DNA of 46,216 nt from an uncultured Clostridium sp. Its GTDB lineage: Bacteria; Bacillota; Clostridia; Clostridiales; Clostridiaceae. The notes under the pieces are model-generated. The model was not told where the DNA came from. It saw only the letters and a program-made list of their open reading frames with translations, and ran no database searches. The first letter of the stretch is position 1, and each line of letters begins with the position of its first letter. Positions 8,201-15,504 of this stretch are shown here, one piece after another. The DNA lies in assembly GCA_900540255.1 (NCBI GenBank), contig UQFE01000019.1, positions 1 to 46,216 of the forward strand, read 5' to 3'. The position numbers and the translations under genes were made by a program.

Positions 8201-8786
8201 CCATGTACTTGCATCAGGAGACAATGTAAATGTATTAGTATTTGATACAGAAGTTTATTCTAATACTGGTGGACAATCTTCTAAGGCTACACCAACAGCT
8301 GCAATTGCAAAATTTGCTGCTTCTGGTAAGAGAACTAAGAAAAAAGATTTAGGAATGATGGCAATGAGCTATGGTTATGTATATGTTGCTCAGGTTTGCA
8401 TGGGTGCAGATAAAAATCAAGTTCTTAAAGCAATGGCTGAAGCTGAAGCTTATAATGGGCCATCATTAATAATAGCTTATTCACCATGTATAAATCATGG
8501 TATTAAAGCTGGAATGACTAATTCACAAGCAGAAGCTAAAAAAGCTGTAGATTGTGGATATTGGGCTTTATATAGATATAATCCTACATTAAGAGGAGTT
8601 AAGAATCCATTTACTTTAGATTCAAAAGAACCTAAGGGAGACTTTAAGGAATTCTTAATGGGTGAAGTTAGATATGCTTCACTAGCTAAGTCATTCCCAG
8701 AAGCTGCAGATGCTTTATTTGAAAAGACTAAGGCTGATGCAATGGAAAGATTAGAAAACTATAAGAAACTTGCAACTGAAGAATAA
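5268..8786 (+). CDS. nifJ: Pyruvate:ferredoxin (flavodoxin) oxidoreductase
   Basis: A homodimeric enzyme that converts pyruvate and CoA to acetyl-CoA, CO2 and reduced ferredoxin; it is the central step of clostridial fermentation. At 1,172 residues it is a full-length single-chain PFOR. Visible features are the N-terminal pyruvate-binding region (TAIYPITPSSPMAEH), two 4Fe-4S motifs near residues 690-703 (CIQCNQCSIVCP) and 747-758 (CTGCGNCAQVCP), a proximal-cluster region with CAGCGET, and the thiamine diphosphate motif GDGWAYDIGYGGLDH. ATG 5268 follows GAGGT at seven bases; earlier in-frame ATGs lack a ribosome-binding site. The reduced ferredoxin would feed the hydrogenase encoded at 24.4-33.2 kb. 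A terminator follows. Confidence 0.96.
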   Translation: MRKMKTMDGNTAAAHVSYAFTEVTAIYPITPSSPMAEHVDEWVAQGRKNIFGQPVKVMEMQSEAGAAGAVHGSLQAGAYTTTYTASQGLLLMIPNMYKIAGERLPGVIHVSARALATSSLNIFGDHQDVMATRQTGFAMLAEGSVQEVMDLSAVAHLAAIKTRIPFVNFFDGFRTSHEIQKIEVLEYDELAKLVDWDAVKEFRESALNPDHPVTRGTAQNPDIYFQTREAVNRFYEDIPEVVEEYMAEITKLTGREYHCFDYYGASDADRIIIAMGSGTDVAEETVDYLNGRGEKVGVVKVRLYRPFSIEKLLATIPKTVTKIAVLDRTKEPGSIGEPLYLDVVSAFAGKENAPLIVGGRYGLGSKDPNPSDIAAVYANLAKDEPKNGFTISIVDDVTNTSLETVEDIDATPEGTKACKFWGLGSDGTVGANKSAIKIIGDHTDMYAQGYFSYDSKKSGGITVSHLRFGKKPIKSPYLIDKADFVACHNQSYVYKYNVLDGLKINGKFLLNTIWTPEEINEKLPAEMKRTIANKNIEFYTLNAVKIAQEIGLGGRINMIMQAAFFKLANIIPVDEAVAYLKEAVVTSYGKKGEKVVNMNNAAIDAGIDAIVKIEVPAEWANAVEEEASVTKEVPSFIKDIVEPMNRQEGFDLPVSTFVKHGMEDGTFMAGTAAYEKRGIAINVPEWIPENCIQCNQCSIVCPHAAIRPFLLISEEAEKAPDAMKTTDAKGIKTEVPYKFSIGITPLDCTGCGNCAQVCPSKNKALVMKPQDSQHDQMEVWDYVTTEVSPKKNPMNKNTVKGSQFEQPLLEFSGACAGCGETPYAKLATQLFGDRMMVANATGCSSIWGGSAPATPYTVNHNGHGPAWANSLFEDNAEYGLGMFLGVQAIRDRVAENVKVALESNLSDETKVALKDWLDNKDEGTGTRERANALVAALENSDNEIAKTILKDKEFFVKRSQWIFGGDGWAYDIGYGGLDHVLASGDNVNVLVFDTEVYSNTGGQSSKATPTAAIAKFAASGKRTKKKDLGMMAMSYGYVYVAQVCMGADKNQVLKAMAEAEAYNGPSLIIAYSPCINHGIKAGMTNSQAEAKKAVDCGYWALYRYNPTLRGVKNPFTLDSKEPKGDFKEFLMGEVRYASLAKSFPEAADALFEKTKADAMERLENYKKLATEE

Positions 8787-8798
8787 TTTATAGTTAAG

Positions 8799-8853
8799 AA
8801 GGAGCTGAATCAAATTAGATTAATAAATTTAATTTGAATGCAGTTCCTTTTTG
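8799..8853 (+). terminator. Terminator after PFOR
   Basis: AAGGAGCTG pairs with CAGTTCCTT (one G-U), with an inner stem TCAAATTA/TAATTTGA, followed by TTTTT. Confidence 0.85.
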
Positions 8854-9040
8854 TATAATAAAAAATTAATTTTAATAAAATTTAGAATATTATTTAAAAA
8901 ATAATATTTTTCTTTTATTTTCTGAAAAATAAGAGTACAATGATAAAGACTACATAAGTTAAGCTTAAGTAATAATACAATTTTTTATAAGTGTATTTTT
9001 ACTTTAAAATGTTTAATTTACTATTAAGGAGGAATGTAAA

Positions 9041-9364
9041 ATGGAAAATGAATTAAATAAACATGAAGGTTGCGGATGCGGACATAATCATGAAGAACAT
9101 GGATGTGGAGATAACTGTGGATGTGGAGAACACGAACATGAACATTTTGTTGTTGATTTAGAAGATGATAACGGAAATGTTTTATCTTGCCCAATAGTTG
9201 ATGCATTTGAATTTGAAGAAAATGAATATGTATTAGCTCAAAATCCAGAAGATGAATCAGTATATTTATTCAGATCAACTGAAGAAGGAGAACTTATAGT
9301 TCCAGAAGAAGCTGAATTTGATAAAGTAACTGAATATTACACAAACGTTTTAGTTAACGACTAA
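9041..9364 (+). CDS. DUF1292 protein with a Cys/His-rich N-terminal segment
   Basis: A 107-residue acidic protein. Residues about 38-107 match the DUF1292 (YrzB-like) family: FVVDLEDDNGNVLSCPIVDAFEFEENEYVLAQNP and a C-terminal helix. The family's function is unknown. Residues 10-34 are instead a dense Cys/His stretch (GCGCGHNHEEHGCGDNCGCG, then HEHEH) that looks like a metal-binding tag. The start has a full AAGGAGG 10 bases upstream. It is monocistronic here, and a palindromic repeat (family B) begins ten bases after the stop and may end the transcript. Metal binding is inferred from composition only. Confidence 0.88.
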   Translation: MENELNKHEGCGCGHNHEEHGCGDNCGCGEHEHEHFVVDLEDDNGNVLSCPIVDAFEFEENEYVLAQNPEDESVYLFRSTEEGELIVPEEAEFDKVTEYYTNVLVND

Positions 9365-9373
9365 TATTTTAAA

Positions 9374-9470
9374 GGGGATGTCGCATTAAGAATAAATACT
9401 ACAATATATTGTGTTGATTTTTATTTTTTAAAACAATATATTATGTATAAAAGTTTTAGTGCGACATCCC
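9374..9470 (+). repeat. Family B palindromic repeat, copy 1
   Basis: A 97-bp element with near-perfect inverted ends, GGGATGTCGCATTAA and TTAGTGCGACATCCC. Inside it carries ACAATATATTGT, itself a palindrome, and a second similar ACAATATATTATGT. The whole unit can fold into one long imperfect hairpin. It begins just after the DUF1292 stop and is followed by A then TTTTTTT, so it can act as a transcription terminator. Copies 2 and 3 are at 34308-34403 and 42873-42938. Confidence 0.85.
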
Positions 9471-9744
9471 ATTTTTTTAAAGCTAATTGAGAAGTAAATT
9501 CAGTGTTTCCAATTTACATTTTATTGCTAAGATGATATATTTTTATTATGGCAAATATTACTTAAAATATAAATAAGTAATTATTTATTTAATATGAGAA
9601 AAAGTTTATTATAGGGTAAGTGAATAAAGTAAAATTAAAATTTTATTAATAAAGGAATAGCAATTTACTTAGTAACCTAAACTAAATAAAAGTGTATTTA
9701 TAATAATAAGGTAAATTATCACTTAAAGAGAAAAGGTGAATAAA

Positions 9745-10575
9745 ATGAAGTATGCAGATTTACATATTCATTCTAGTTATTCTGATGGATGTAAAACTCC
9801 AGAAGAAATAATTGATTCAGCAATAAAAAATAAAATTAAATATATTTCAATAACAGATCATGATTCTATATCATCTCAATATGTAACTAGAAATAGCTAT
9901 GATGATTTAGTCATAATTCCAGGCATTGAATTAAGTACTGAATATAATGATATGGAACTTCATATACTTGGATATTTTATAGATATTGAAAATGATGATT
10001 TAAAATCACTTGTTAATGAATTGAATGTACAAAGAATAAAAAGAGTAGAAAAGATATTATATAATTTAAAAAATTATAATATAAATTTAAAGTTAGATGA
10101 TTTAGATATAGATCATACATCTACAGTTGGAAGAAGTCATATTGCTAATGCAATGGTTAAAAAAGGATATTTTGATAACTATAAAAGTGCATTTAGAAGT
10201 TATTTAGTACAAGGAAAGCCTGGATATGTGAAGGGTTTTAGATTAAATTATAGAGAATGTATAGATGTTATTAATAATTGTGGAGGGGTACCAATTTTAG
10301 CACATCCGGGGCAAATATACAGAAAAATTGAAGTTGAAAATATATTAAGAGAATTAAGGTGCTTTGGATTGAAGGGAATAGAAGTTTATCATCCAAGTCA
10401 TTCACAAGGAGATATTAATAAATTTTTTAATTTATCTAGAAAATATAAGCTTTGTGTAAGTGGTGGAAGTGATTATCATGGAAGGCATATTGGTAGTGAT
10501 AATTTATCCATTGGTAGCTATGGACTAAATGAAGAATGTTTAAATAAATTTATTAATTTTGATAAAAGAAAATAA
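9745..10575 (+). CDS. PHP-domain phosphoesterase (YciV/RNase AM-like)
   Basis: A 276-residue metal-dependent phosphoesterase of the PHP family. Metal-ligand motifs are in order: DLHIHSSYSDG (His7, His9), TDHDS, GIELST, a HILGYF segment, ILAHPGQ, and GSDYHG near the C-terminus. Length and motif order fit the YciV/TrpH group, whose E. coli member is a 5'-3' exonuclease on short RNAs and 3',5'-bisphosphonucleotides; the substrate here is inferred. ATG 9745 has AAAGGTG at seven bases. The aspartate aminotransferase gene starts 13 bases after its stop, so the two are probably cotranscribed. Confidence 0.88.
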   Translation: MKYADLHIHSSYSDGCKTPEEIIDSAIKNKIKYISITDHDSISSQYVTRNSYDDLVIIPGIELSTEYNDMELHILGYFIDIENDDLKSLVNELNVQRIKRVEKILYNLKNYNINLKLDDLDIDHTSTVGRSHIANAMVKKGYFDNYKSAFRSYLVQGKPGYVKGFRLNYRECIDVINNCGGVPILAHPGQIYRKIEVENILRELRCFGLKGIEVYHPSHSQGDINKFFNLSRKYKLCVSGGSDYHGRHIGSDNLSIGSYGLNEECLNKFINFDKRK

Positions 10576-10588
10576 TGGGGGCATATAA

Positions 10589-11782
10589 ATGGAATTATCA
10601 AGAAAAGCACAAGCAATTGAACCATCATTAACTTTAGCAATAACAGCAAAGGCTAAAGAAATGAAGGAAAAGGGAATAGATGTTATTAGTTTTAGTGCAG
10701 GAGAACCAGATTTTAATACACCTAAAAATATAATTAATGCAGCGATTAAGGCAATGGAAGATGGAAATACAAAATATACAAGTGTTAATGGAATTCTTCA
10801 ATTAAGAGAAGCAATTTGTAAAAAATTCAAAGATGATAATGGCCTAGAGTATAATCCATCACAAATAGTAGTTTCTACAGGAGCAAAGCAAAGTTTAGCA
10901 AATACATTTTTAGCAATACTAAATCCTGGAGATGAGGTAATAGTATCAACGCCTTATTGGGTAAGCTATCCTGAACTTATTAAATTAGCTGATGGAAAAC
11001 CTGTATTTGTAGAAGGTGATGAAAAATCAAATTATAAATTTACTAAGGAAAATTTAGAAAAGGCAGTTACTGCAAAAACAAAAGCTATTGTATTAAACAC
11101 ACCTAACAATCCAACAGGAACTATATATAATAAAGAAGAATTAGAGGTAATAGCTGATTTTGCTAAAAAATATGATATTATTATTATTTCAGATGAGATG
11201 TATGAAAAGCTTATATATGATAATGAAAATCATATAAGTATTGCAAGTCTTTCAAAAGATGCATATGAAAGAACTATTGTTATCAATGGGTTATCTAAGT
11301 CATATGCAATGACAGGTTGGAGAATAGGATATTGTGCTGCAAGTGAAAAAATAGCAAAATTAATGATAAGTATTCAAAGTCATGTAACTTCAAATGTTTG
11401 TTCAATAACTCAATATGCGGCTTTAGAAGCATTAAATGGGCCACAAGATGAAATAACAAAAATGATTAATGAGTTTGAAAAAAGAAGAAATTACATGATA
11501 AATAGAATTGAAAGTATTGATAATTTAAGTATAGTCAAACCTAAGGGAGCATTTTATATTATGATTAATATAGAAAATTGCTTAGGTAAAGAAATAAATG
11601 GAAAAATATTAAATGATTCAATGGAGTTTTGTGCTAGTTTATTAGAAAATGAAAAGTTAGCAGTTATTCCAGGAAAGGCATTTGGGTTAAACAATTATAT
11701 AAGGGTTTCTTATGCAACTTCAATGGAAGCAATTAAAGAAGGACTTAATAGAATTGAAAGTTTTATAAAAAAATTAAATTAA
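10589..11782 (+). CDS. Pyridoxal-phosphate aspartate aminotransferase (class I)
   Basis: A 397-residue fold-type I aminotransferase of the Ib aspartate aminotransferase group, exchanging the amino group between aspartate and 2-oxoglutarate. The N-terminus MELSRKAQAIEPSLTLAI and FSAGEPDFNTP are characteristic. NTPNNPTGTIY contributes to the cofactor site, and the Schiff-base lysine is Lys237 in GLSKSYAMTGWRIGY. RVSYATS near the C-terminus contains the substrate carboxylate arginine. It follows the PHP gene closely and ends in its own hairpin. A broader substrate range (other aminotransferases of this class) cannot be excluded. Confidence 0.93.
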   Translation: MELSRKAQAIEPSLTLAITAKAKEMKEKGIDVISFSAGEPDFNTPKNIINAAIKAMEDGNTKYTSVNGILQLREAICKKFKDDNGLEYNPSQIVVSTGAKQSLANTFLAILNPGDEVIVSTPYWVSYPELIKLADGKPVFVEGDEKSNYKFTKENLEKAVTAKTKAIVLNTPNNPTGTIYNKEELEVIADFAKKYDIIIISDEMYEKLIYDNENHISIASLSKDAYERTIVINGLSKSYAMTGWRIGYCAASEKIAKLMISIQSHVTSNVCSITQYAALEALNGPQDEITKMINEFEKRRNYMINRIESIDNLSIVKPKGAFYIMINIENCLGKEINGKILNDSMEFCASLLENEKLAVIPGKAFGLNNYIRVSYATSMEAIKEGLNRIESFIKKLN

Positions 11783-11787
11783 AATAT

Positions 11788-11825
11788 GGGGCTGAAGCAA
11801 AATTAAATGCTCAGCCCTTAAAACA
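11788..11825 (+). terminator. Terminator-like hairpin after the aspartate aminotransferase gene
   Basis: GGGCTGA-A-GCA pairs with TGC-TCAGCCC around AAATTAAA. The T tract after it is poor, so read-through into the HAD gene is possible. Confidence 0.65.
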
Positions 11826-11840
11826 TAATGGAGGAGAAAG

Positions 11841-12479
11841 ATGGAGAAACTAGCTATATTTGATATAGATTATACAATAACAAGAAAAGAAACATTAATG
11901 GAATTTTTTAAGTATCTTGTATCAAAAGATATAAAAAACATAAAATTTTTACCTAGGGCTTTGTACTCAGGACTTATGTATGGAATAAAGGTATATGATG
12001 AAAAAAGAGTTAAAGAATGTTTTTTAAAGTTTATAGAAAATATAGATGAAAAGGAATTAGCAATATTAACAAAATCATTTTATGATGAAAGATTAAGTAC
12101 GATACTTTATGAAGATGCTGTAAATATGATTAAAAAATTAAAAAATGAAGGTTATATGGTAATTCTTATATCGGCATCACCAGAATTTTATATTAAGGAA
12201 TTTTACGCAATTAAAGAAGTTGATTTAATAATTGGAACAAAGTTTATTTTTGAAAATGGAAAGTTTGTAAGAAAAATGAGCGGGAATAATTGTAAAGGTG
12301 AAGAAAAAGTTAAAAGATTAGAAAAAGTTTTGAAAGAAAAAAATATAAAAGCTGATTTTAAAAATTCATATATGTTTTCAGATTCCCTTTCGGATAAGCC
12401 TTTATTAGATTTAGTTGGTAATCCTTATTTAATTAATTATAAAAAGCATAATAAATTTGAAATATTAAAATGGAAATAA
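11841..12479 (+). CDS. HAD-superfamily IB (SerB-like) phosphatase
   Basis: A 212-residue HAD hydrolase of subfamily IB. The nucleophile motif is FDIDYTIT with Asp8 and Asp10, motif II is in LISASPEFYIKEF, and the C-terminal motif is MFSDSLSDKPLLDLVG. The small helical cap between residues 20 and 100 fits the PSPase-like TIGR01490 group, whose members include phosphoserine and phospholipid-type phosphatases. The substrate cannot be assigned. ATG 11841 has GGAGGAG at good spacing. The class IV aminotransferase gene begins 27 bases downstream, suggesting cotranscription. Confidence 0.87.
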   Translation: MEKLAIFDIDYTITRKETLMEFFKYLVSKDIKNIKFLPRALYSGLMYGIKVYDEKRVKECFLKFIENIDEKELAILTKSFYDERLSTILYEDAVNMIKKLKNEGYMVILISASPEFYIKEFYAIKEVDLIIGTKFIFENGKFVRKMSGNNCKGEEKVKRLEKVLKEKNIKADFKNSYMFSDSLSDKPLLDLVGNPYLINYKKHNKFEILKWK

Positions 12480-12506
12480 CAAATTTCAAGGGAAGTGTAA
12501 TTTTTT

Positions 12507-13301
12507 ATGGAAGCTATAAATAAATATTATTTAAATAATGGGACAATATATCCCATAAAGGAATTTACTGATGAAGATTCTAAGGAAAAAATAATATATG
12601 AGGTTTTAAGAGTTGTTAATGGAAAGCCTGCATTTTTAAAAGATCATTTAGAGAGAATGAAAAAGTCATTTAAATTAATTAATAAAGAATTTCCTTATGA
12701 TGAAGATGAAATAGAAAAGTTAATAATTGAAGTAATTAAAAAAAATGATAATGCTTTAGGAAATATAAAAATAACATGCAATGTAAATAATAATAACTTT
12801 AAGATTTATTATATAATGCATTCTTATCCTTCAAAGGAATATTATAAAAAAGGAGTAAAGGTTATTCTTTATTATGGAGAAAGAGAAAATCCAAATTTAA
12901 AGGTAGTTAGTACAGCGTTTAGAGCAAAAATTGCAGAAAAAATGAAGGAAGCTAATGCTCATGAAGCACTTTTAGTAGATAGGCATGGTTTTATTACAGA
13001 AGGTAGTAAATCAAACTTTTTTGGAATAAAAGATAAAAATCTTATAACAGCTAAAGGTGAAGCAGTGCTTAGGGGAATTACAAGAGATAAAATATTTAAG
13101 ATAGCAAAATCACTAGGGATAGAAGTAGAAGAAAAAGAAATAAAGGCCTCTGAAATAAGTGATTTAGATTCATTATTTATTTCAGGAACTTCAGTTGCTA
13201 TATTGCCAATATCTCAAGTTGATGATATAAAGTTTGATGTTAATAATGAAATTTTAATAAAAATTATGAAAAGATATAATGAGCTTTTAGAGAATAAATA
13301 A
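12507..13301 (+). CDS. Class IV aminotransferase (BCAT/ADC-lyase fold)
   Basis: A 264-residue fold-type IV PLP enzyme. Motifs fit the branched-chain aminotransferase, D-amino-acid aminotransferase and aminodeoxychorismate lyase family: IYEVLRVVNGKPAFLKDHLERM at the start, HEALLVDRHGFITEGSKSNFF in the middle, and VLRGITRDKIFKIA with LFISGTSVAILPI near the end. The sequence does not settle which reaction it runs, and the exact Schiff-base lysine in AFRAKIAEKMKEAN is uncertain from inspection. The N-terminal dozen residues (MEAINKYYLNNG) are normal for clostridial members. A weak AAGGGAAG motif precedes the ATG. Confidence 0.85.
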   Translation: MEAINKYYLNNGTIYPIKEFTDEDSKEKIIYEVLRVVNGKPAFLKDHLERMKKSFKLINKEFPYDEDEIEKLIIEVIKKNDNALGNIKITCNVNNNNFKIYYIMHSYPSKEYYKKGVKVILYYGERENPNLKVVSTAFRAKIAEKMKEANAHEALLVDRHGFITEGSKSNFFGIKDKNLITAKGEAVLRGITRDKIFKIAKSLGIEVEEKEIKASEISDLDSLFISGTSVAILPISQVDDIKFDVNNEILIKIMKRYNELLENK

Positions 13302-13383
13302 TAAAAAGCTTAAAATATAAATAAAAATTAAGTAGTTACTGGATATATATTAGGTGTAAATATTATTTTTAGGAGGTAAATTT

Positions 13384-13554
13384 ATGGAGATAAGTGAACT
13401 TGTAAATTTAATTGCTAATGTAGGTTTTCCAGTAGCTATTAGTGCATATTTATTAATGCGATTAGAAAAACAAATAATGACATTAACATTTTCAATAAAC
13501 AAGCTTAATACCATAATTTCAACTAAGCTTGGTATTGTAATTGATAATGAGTAA
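13384..13554 (+). CDS. YvrJ family small membrane protein
   Basis: A 56-residue protein, MEISELVNLIANVGFPVA..., with a full AGGAGG eight bases before its ATG. Residues about 7-25 form one hydrophobic segment (LIANVGFPVAISAYLLM). It is followed by RLEKQIMTLTFSINKLNTII, a heptad-like helix. This matches the YvrJ family of short Firmicute proteins of unknown function, which pair one membrane helix with a coiled-coil-prone tail. It stands alone between the class IV aminotransferase gene and the convergent pyrophosphatase gene, and its transcript ends at a hairpin starting six bases after the stop. Confidence 0.85.
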   Translation: MEISELVNLIANVGFPVAISAYLLMRLEKQIMTLTFSINKLNTIISTKLGIVIDNE

Positions 13555-13560
13555 AAAATG

Positions 13561-13600
13561 GGGCTTTTACACTAATTATTTAGTGCAAAAGTCCTATTTT
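13561..13600 (+). terminator. Terminator between yvrJ-like gene and ppaC
   Basis: GGCTTTTACACTAA pairs with TTAGTGCAAAAGTCC, with one mismatch or wobble, followed by TATTTT. It lies between convergent genes and may serve both. Confidence 0.75.
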
Positions 13601-13618
13601 AAAATTGCCTTATATTAA

Positions 13619-15256
13619 TTAAGCAGTTATTGCATTAGTTATTGGAGGTACAACTTGTTTCTTTCTTGAAAGAACTCCTGGTAAAAATGCACCTTTGTCT
13701 TTTAATGTAACATTAAATGCCTTTTCAACTATTTCAGGTTTAGCACCTGTAACTAATATTTCAGAACCTTCATTTAATATGTCAGTTAATAATAACATAA
13801 CCATATCTAATCCAGCTTCCTTAGCCTTTTGATCCATATAATTTAACATTTCTTCTTTTAAAGGCATGAATCCTTCAATATCCATTGTGTTAACTTGAGC
13901 AATACCTACTTTAGTATCTTCAATAGTAAATGGTTTGAAGTCTGAATTAAAGATTTGTTCAACAGTTTTACCTTTTAATGAAGTACCAGCTTTAAACATT
14001 TCTTTTGCAAATTTTTCTATGTTTATATCAGCAATTTCAGCAAGCTTTTTGCAAGTATATTGATCTTGTGGAGTGCAAGTTGGACTTCTGAATAATAATG
14101 TATCAGAAATTATAGCACCACATAATAATCCAGCAGCCTTTCTTGAAGGTCTGATTCCATTTTCAAAGAAGCATTTAGCAACTATTGTTGATGTACTTCC
14201 AACTGGTTCATTTCTGAAGTAAATTGGATTATTTGTTTGAATATCAGCTACTCTGTGGTGGTCAATGATTTCTACTATTTCAGCATCTTCTAATCCATCA
14301 ACAGATTGACCTCTTTCATTGTGGTCAACTTGAATAACTTTTTTCTTATGGTTAGAAATTAAGTGGTATCTAGAAACTGTACCAACAACTCTTCCGTTTT
14401 GATCTAAAACAGGGTAGCTTCTAAATCTAGTTTCAGTCATAATTCCTTTTATATCATCAACTAAATCATCAGTTGTGAAAGAAACTATATTTTCTTTTAC
14501 CATAACATATCCAACTGGGATACTTTGAACTAAAAGTCTTGAAGTTGTAAATGAATCATGTTGAGTTACTATAACAGTTACACCATGTTCTTTAGCTAAT
14601 TCAATTATGTTTTGAGAAGGAGCATATCCTCCAGTTACAATAATTAATGAAACATTAAGTTTAATTAATTCAGCTTGAGCTTCTTCTCTATCTCCAACTA
14701 TTGCAATATCACCTTCTTCAATATGACCAGTCATAGTGTCAGGTTGCATAGCTGAAACAACTATTTTACCTGGGAATGTAGTTAAATTTTCATTAATATA
14801 AGAAGCTTTAGCAGATAAAGTATCAATAATATTATCTAATGTTGTATTACTTTTAGCTAAAATTCTGTTATCCCAAATATCCATGTAGCAAGATGTAAGG
14901 TTAGATACTGCTAGTACCCCTAAAAGATGGTCATTTTCATCTGCAACAGGTAATGTTTTTATATTTTTATCTCTCATTATAGTCCAAGCTGTCTTTAAAG
15001 AAAGCTCAGGAGATACAGGACTTATATTATCAAATTGTAAGTCTTCTACCTTTAATTTAACTGTTTTTAAAAGTTGTGGAGCTTCAGCGTTGAAGTAATC
15101 TAAGATATATTGAGTTTCTTGATTAACATTACCTAATCTACAAGCAATAGTTTCAATATCGCCAATTTTATTTTTGAATTCAGCATATGCGTAAGCAGCG
15201 CATATTGAGTCCGAGTCTGGATTTTTATGTCCAGTTACATAAATTACATCTTTCAT
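13619..15256 (-). CDS. ppaC: CBS-DRTGG family II inorganic pyrophosphatase
   Basis: A 545-residue Mn/Co-dependent pyrophosphatase of the DHH family that hydrolyses PPi and pulls biosynthetic reactions forward. The N-terminal metal motif is GHKNPDSDS and the central one is EIIDHHRVAD; the DHHA2-type C-terminus ends with SRKKQVVPPI. Unlike the roughly 310-residue simple form, it carries an insert between about residues 65 and 305: CBS domain, DRTGG domain (SLIIVTGGYAPSQNIIE), CBS domain. Such enzymes bind adenine nucleotides: AMP/ADP inhibit, while ATP and diadenosine polyphosphates activate some members. The ATG is preceded by AAAGGAGG. It is monocistronic and divergent from the P-type ATPase gene. 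Confidence 0.95.
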   Translation of the reverse strand: MKDVIYVTGHKNPDSDSICAAYAYAEFKNKIGDIETIACRLGNVNQETQYILDYFNAEAPQLLKTVKLKVEDLQFDNISPVSPELSLKTAWTIMRDKNIKTLPVADENDHLLGVLAVSNLTSCYMDIWDNRILAKSNTTLDNIIDTLSAKASYINENLTTFPGKIVVSAMQPDTMTGHIEEGDIAIVGDREEAQAELIKLNVSLIIVTGGYAPSQNIIELAKEHGVTVIVTQHDSFTTSRLLVQSIPVGYVMVKENIVSFTTDDLVDDIKGIMTETRFRSYPVLDQNGRVVGTVSRYHLISNHKKKVIQVDHNERGQSVDGLEDAEIVEIIDHHRVADIQTNNPIYFRNEPVGSTSTIVAKCFFENGIRPSRKAAGLLCGAIISDTLLFRSPTCTPQDQYTCKKLAEIADINIEKFAKEMFKAGTSLKGKTVEQIFNSDFKPFTIEDTKVGIAQVNTMDIEGFMPLKEEMLNYMDQKAKEAGLDMVMLLLTDILNEGSEILVTGAKPEIVEKAFNVTLKDKGAFLPGVLSRKKQVVPPITNAITA

Positions 15257-15504
15257 GCAATACGCCTCCTTTAGTTAGTTGTATTAAAATTCAATAAAAT
15301 AAGGAAATCCTTTAACTAAATAATAAAATATTTAATATTAAAAGAAATTTCACATACTTTACATATAGTATTATTCTATATTTCTATTAGGAATTTGTAA
15401 ATAAAAATGTTAAGTATAGAAATCATAAATTTTCCATAAATATTCATAGTATTACATAAACATTAATATATATATACAAGAGTTCTTAAAGAGGAGGAAA
15501 AAGG

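Noticed and set aside
9024..9206. Minus-strand frame rich in His and Leu opposite the DUF1292 gene
   Set aside because: It is the mirror of the Cys/His-rich coding repeats. No ribosome-binding site.
9374..9470. Palindromic repeat considered as a CRISPR repeat, riboswitch or attachment site
   Set aside because: Copies are dispersed singly, not in an array; there is no integrase; and orientation and placement fit a small mobile or REP-like element better.
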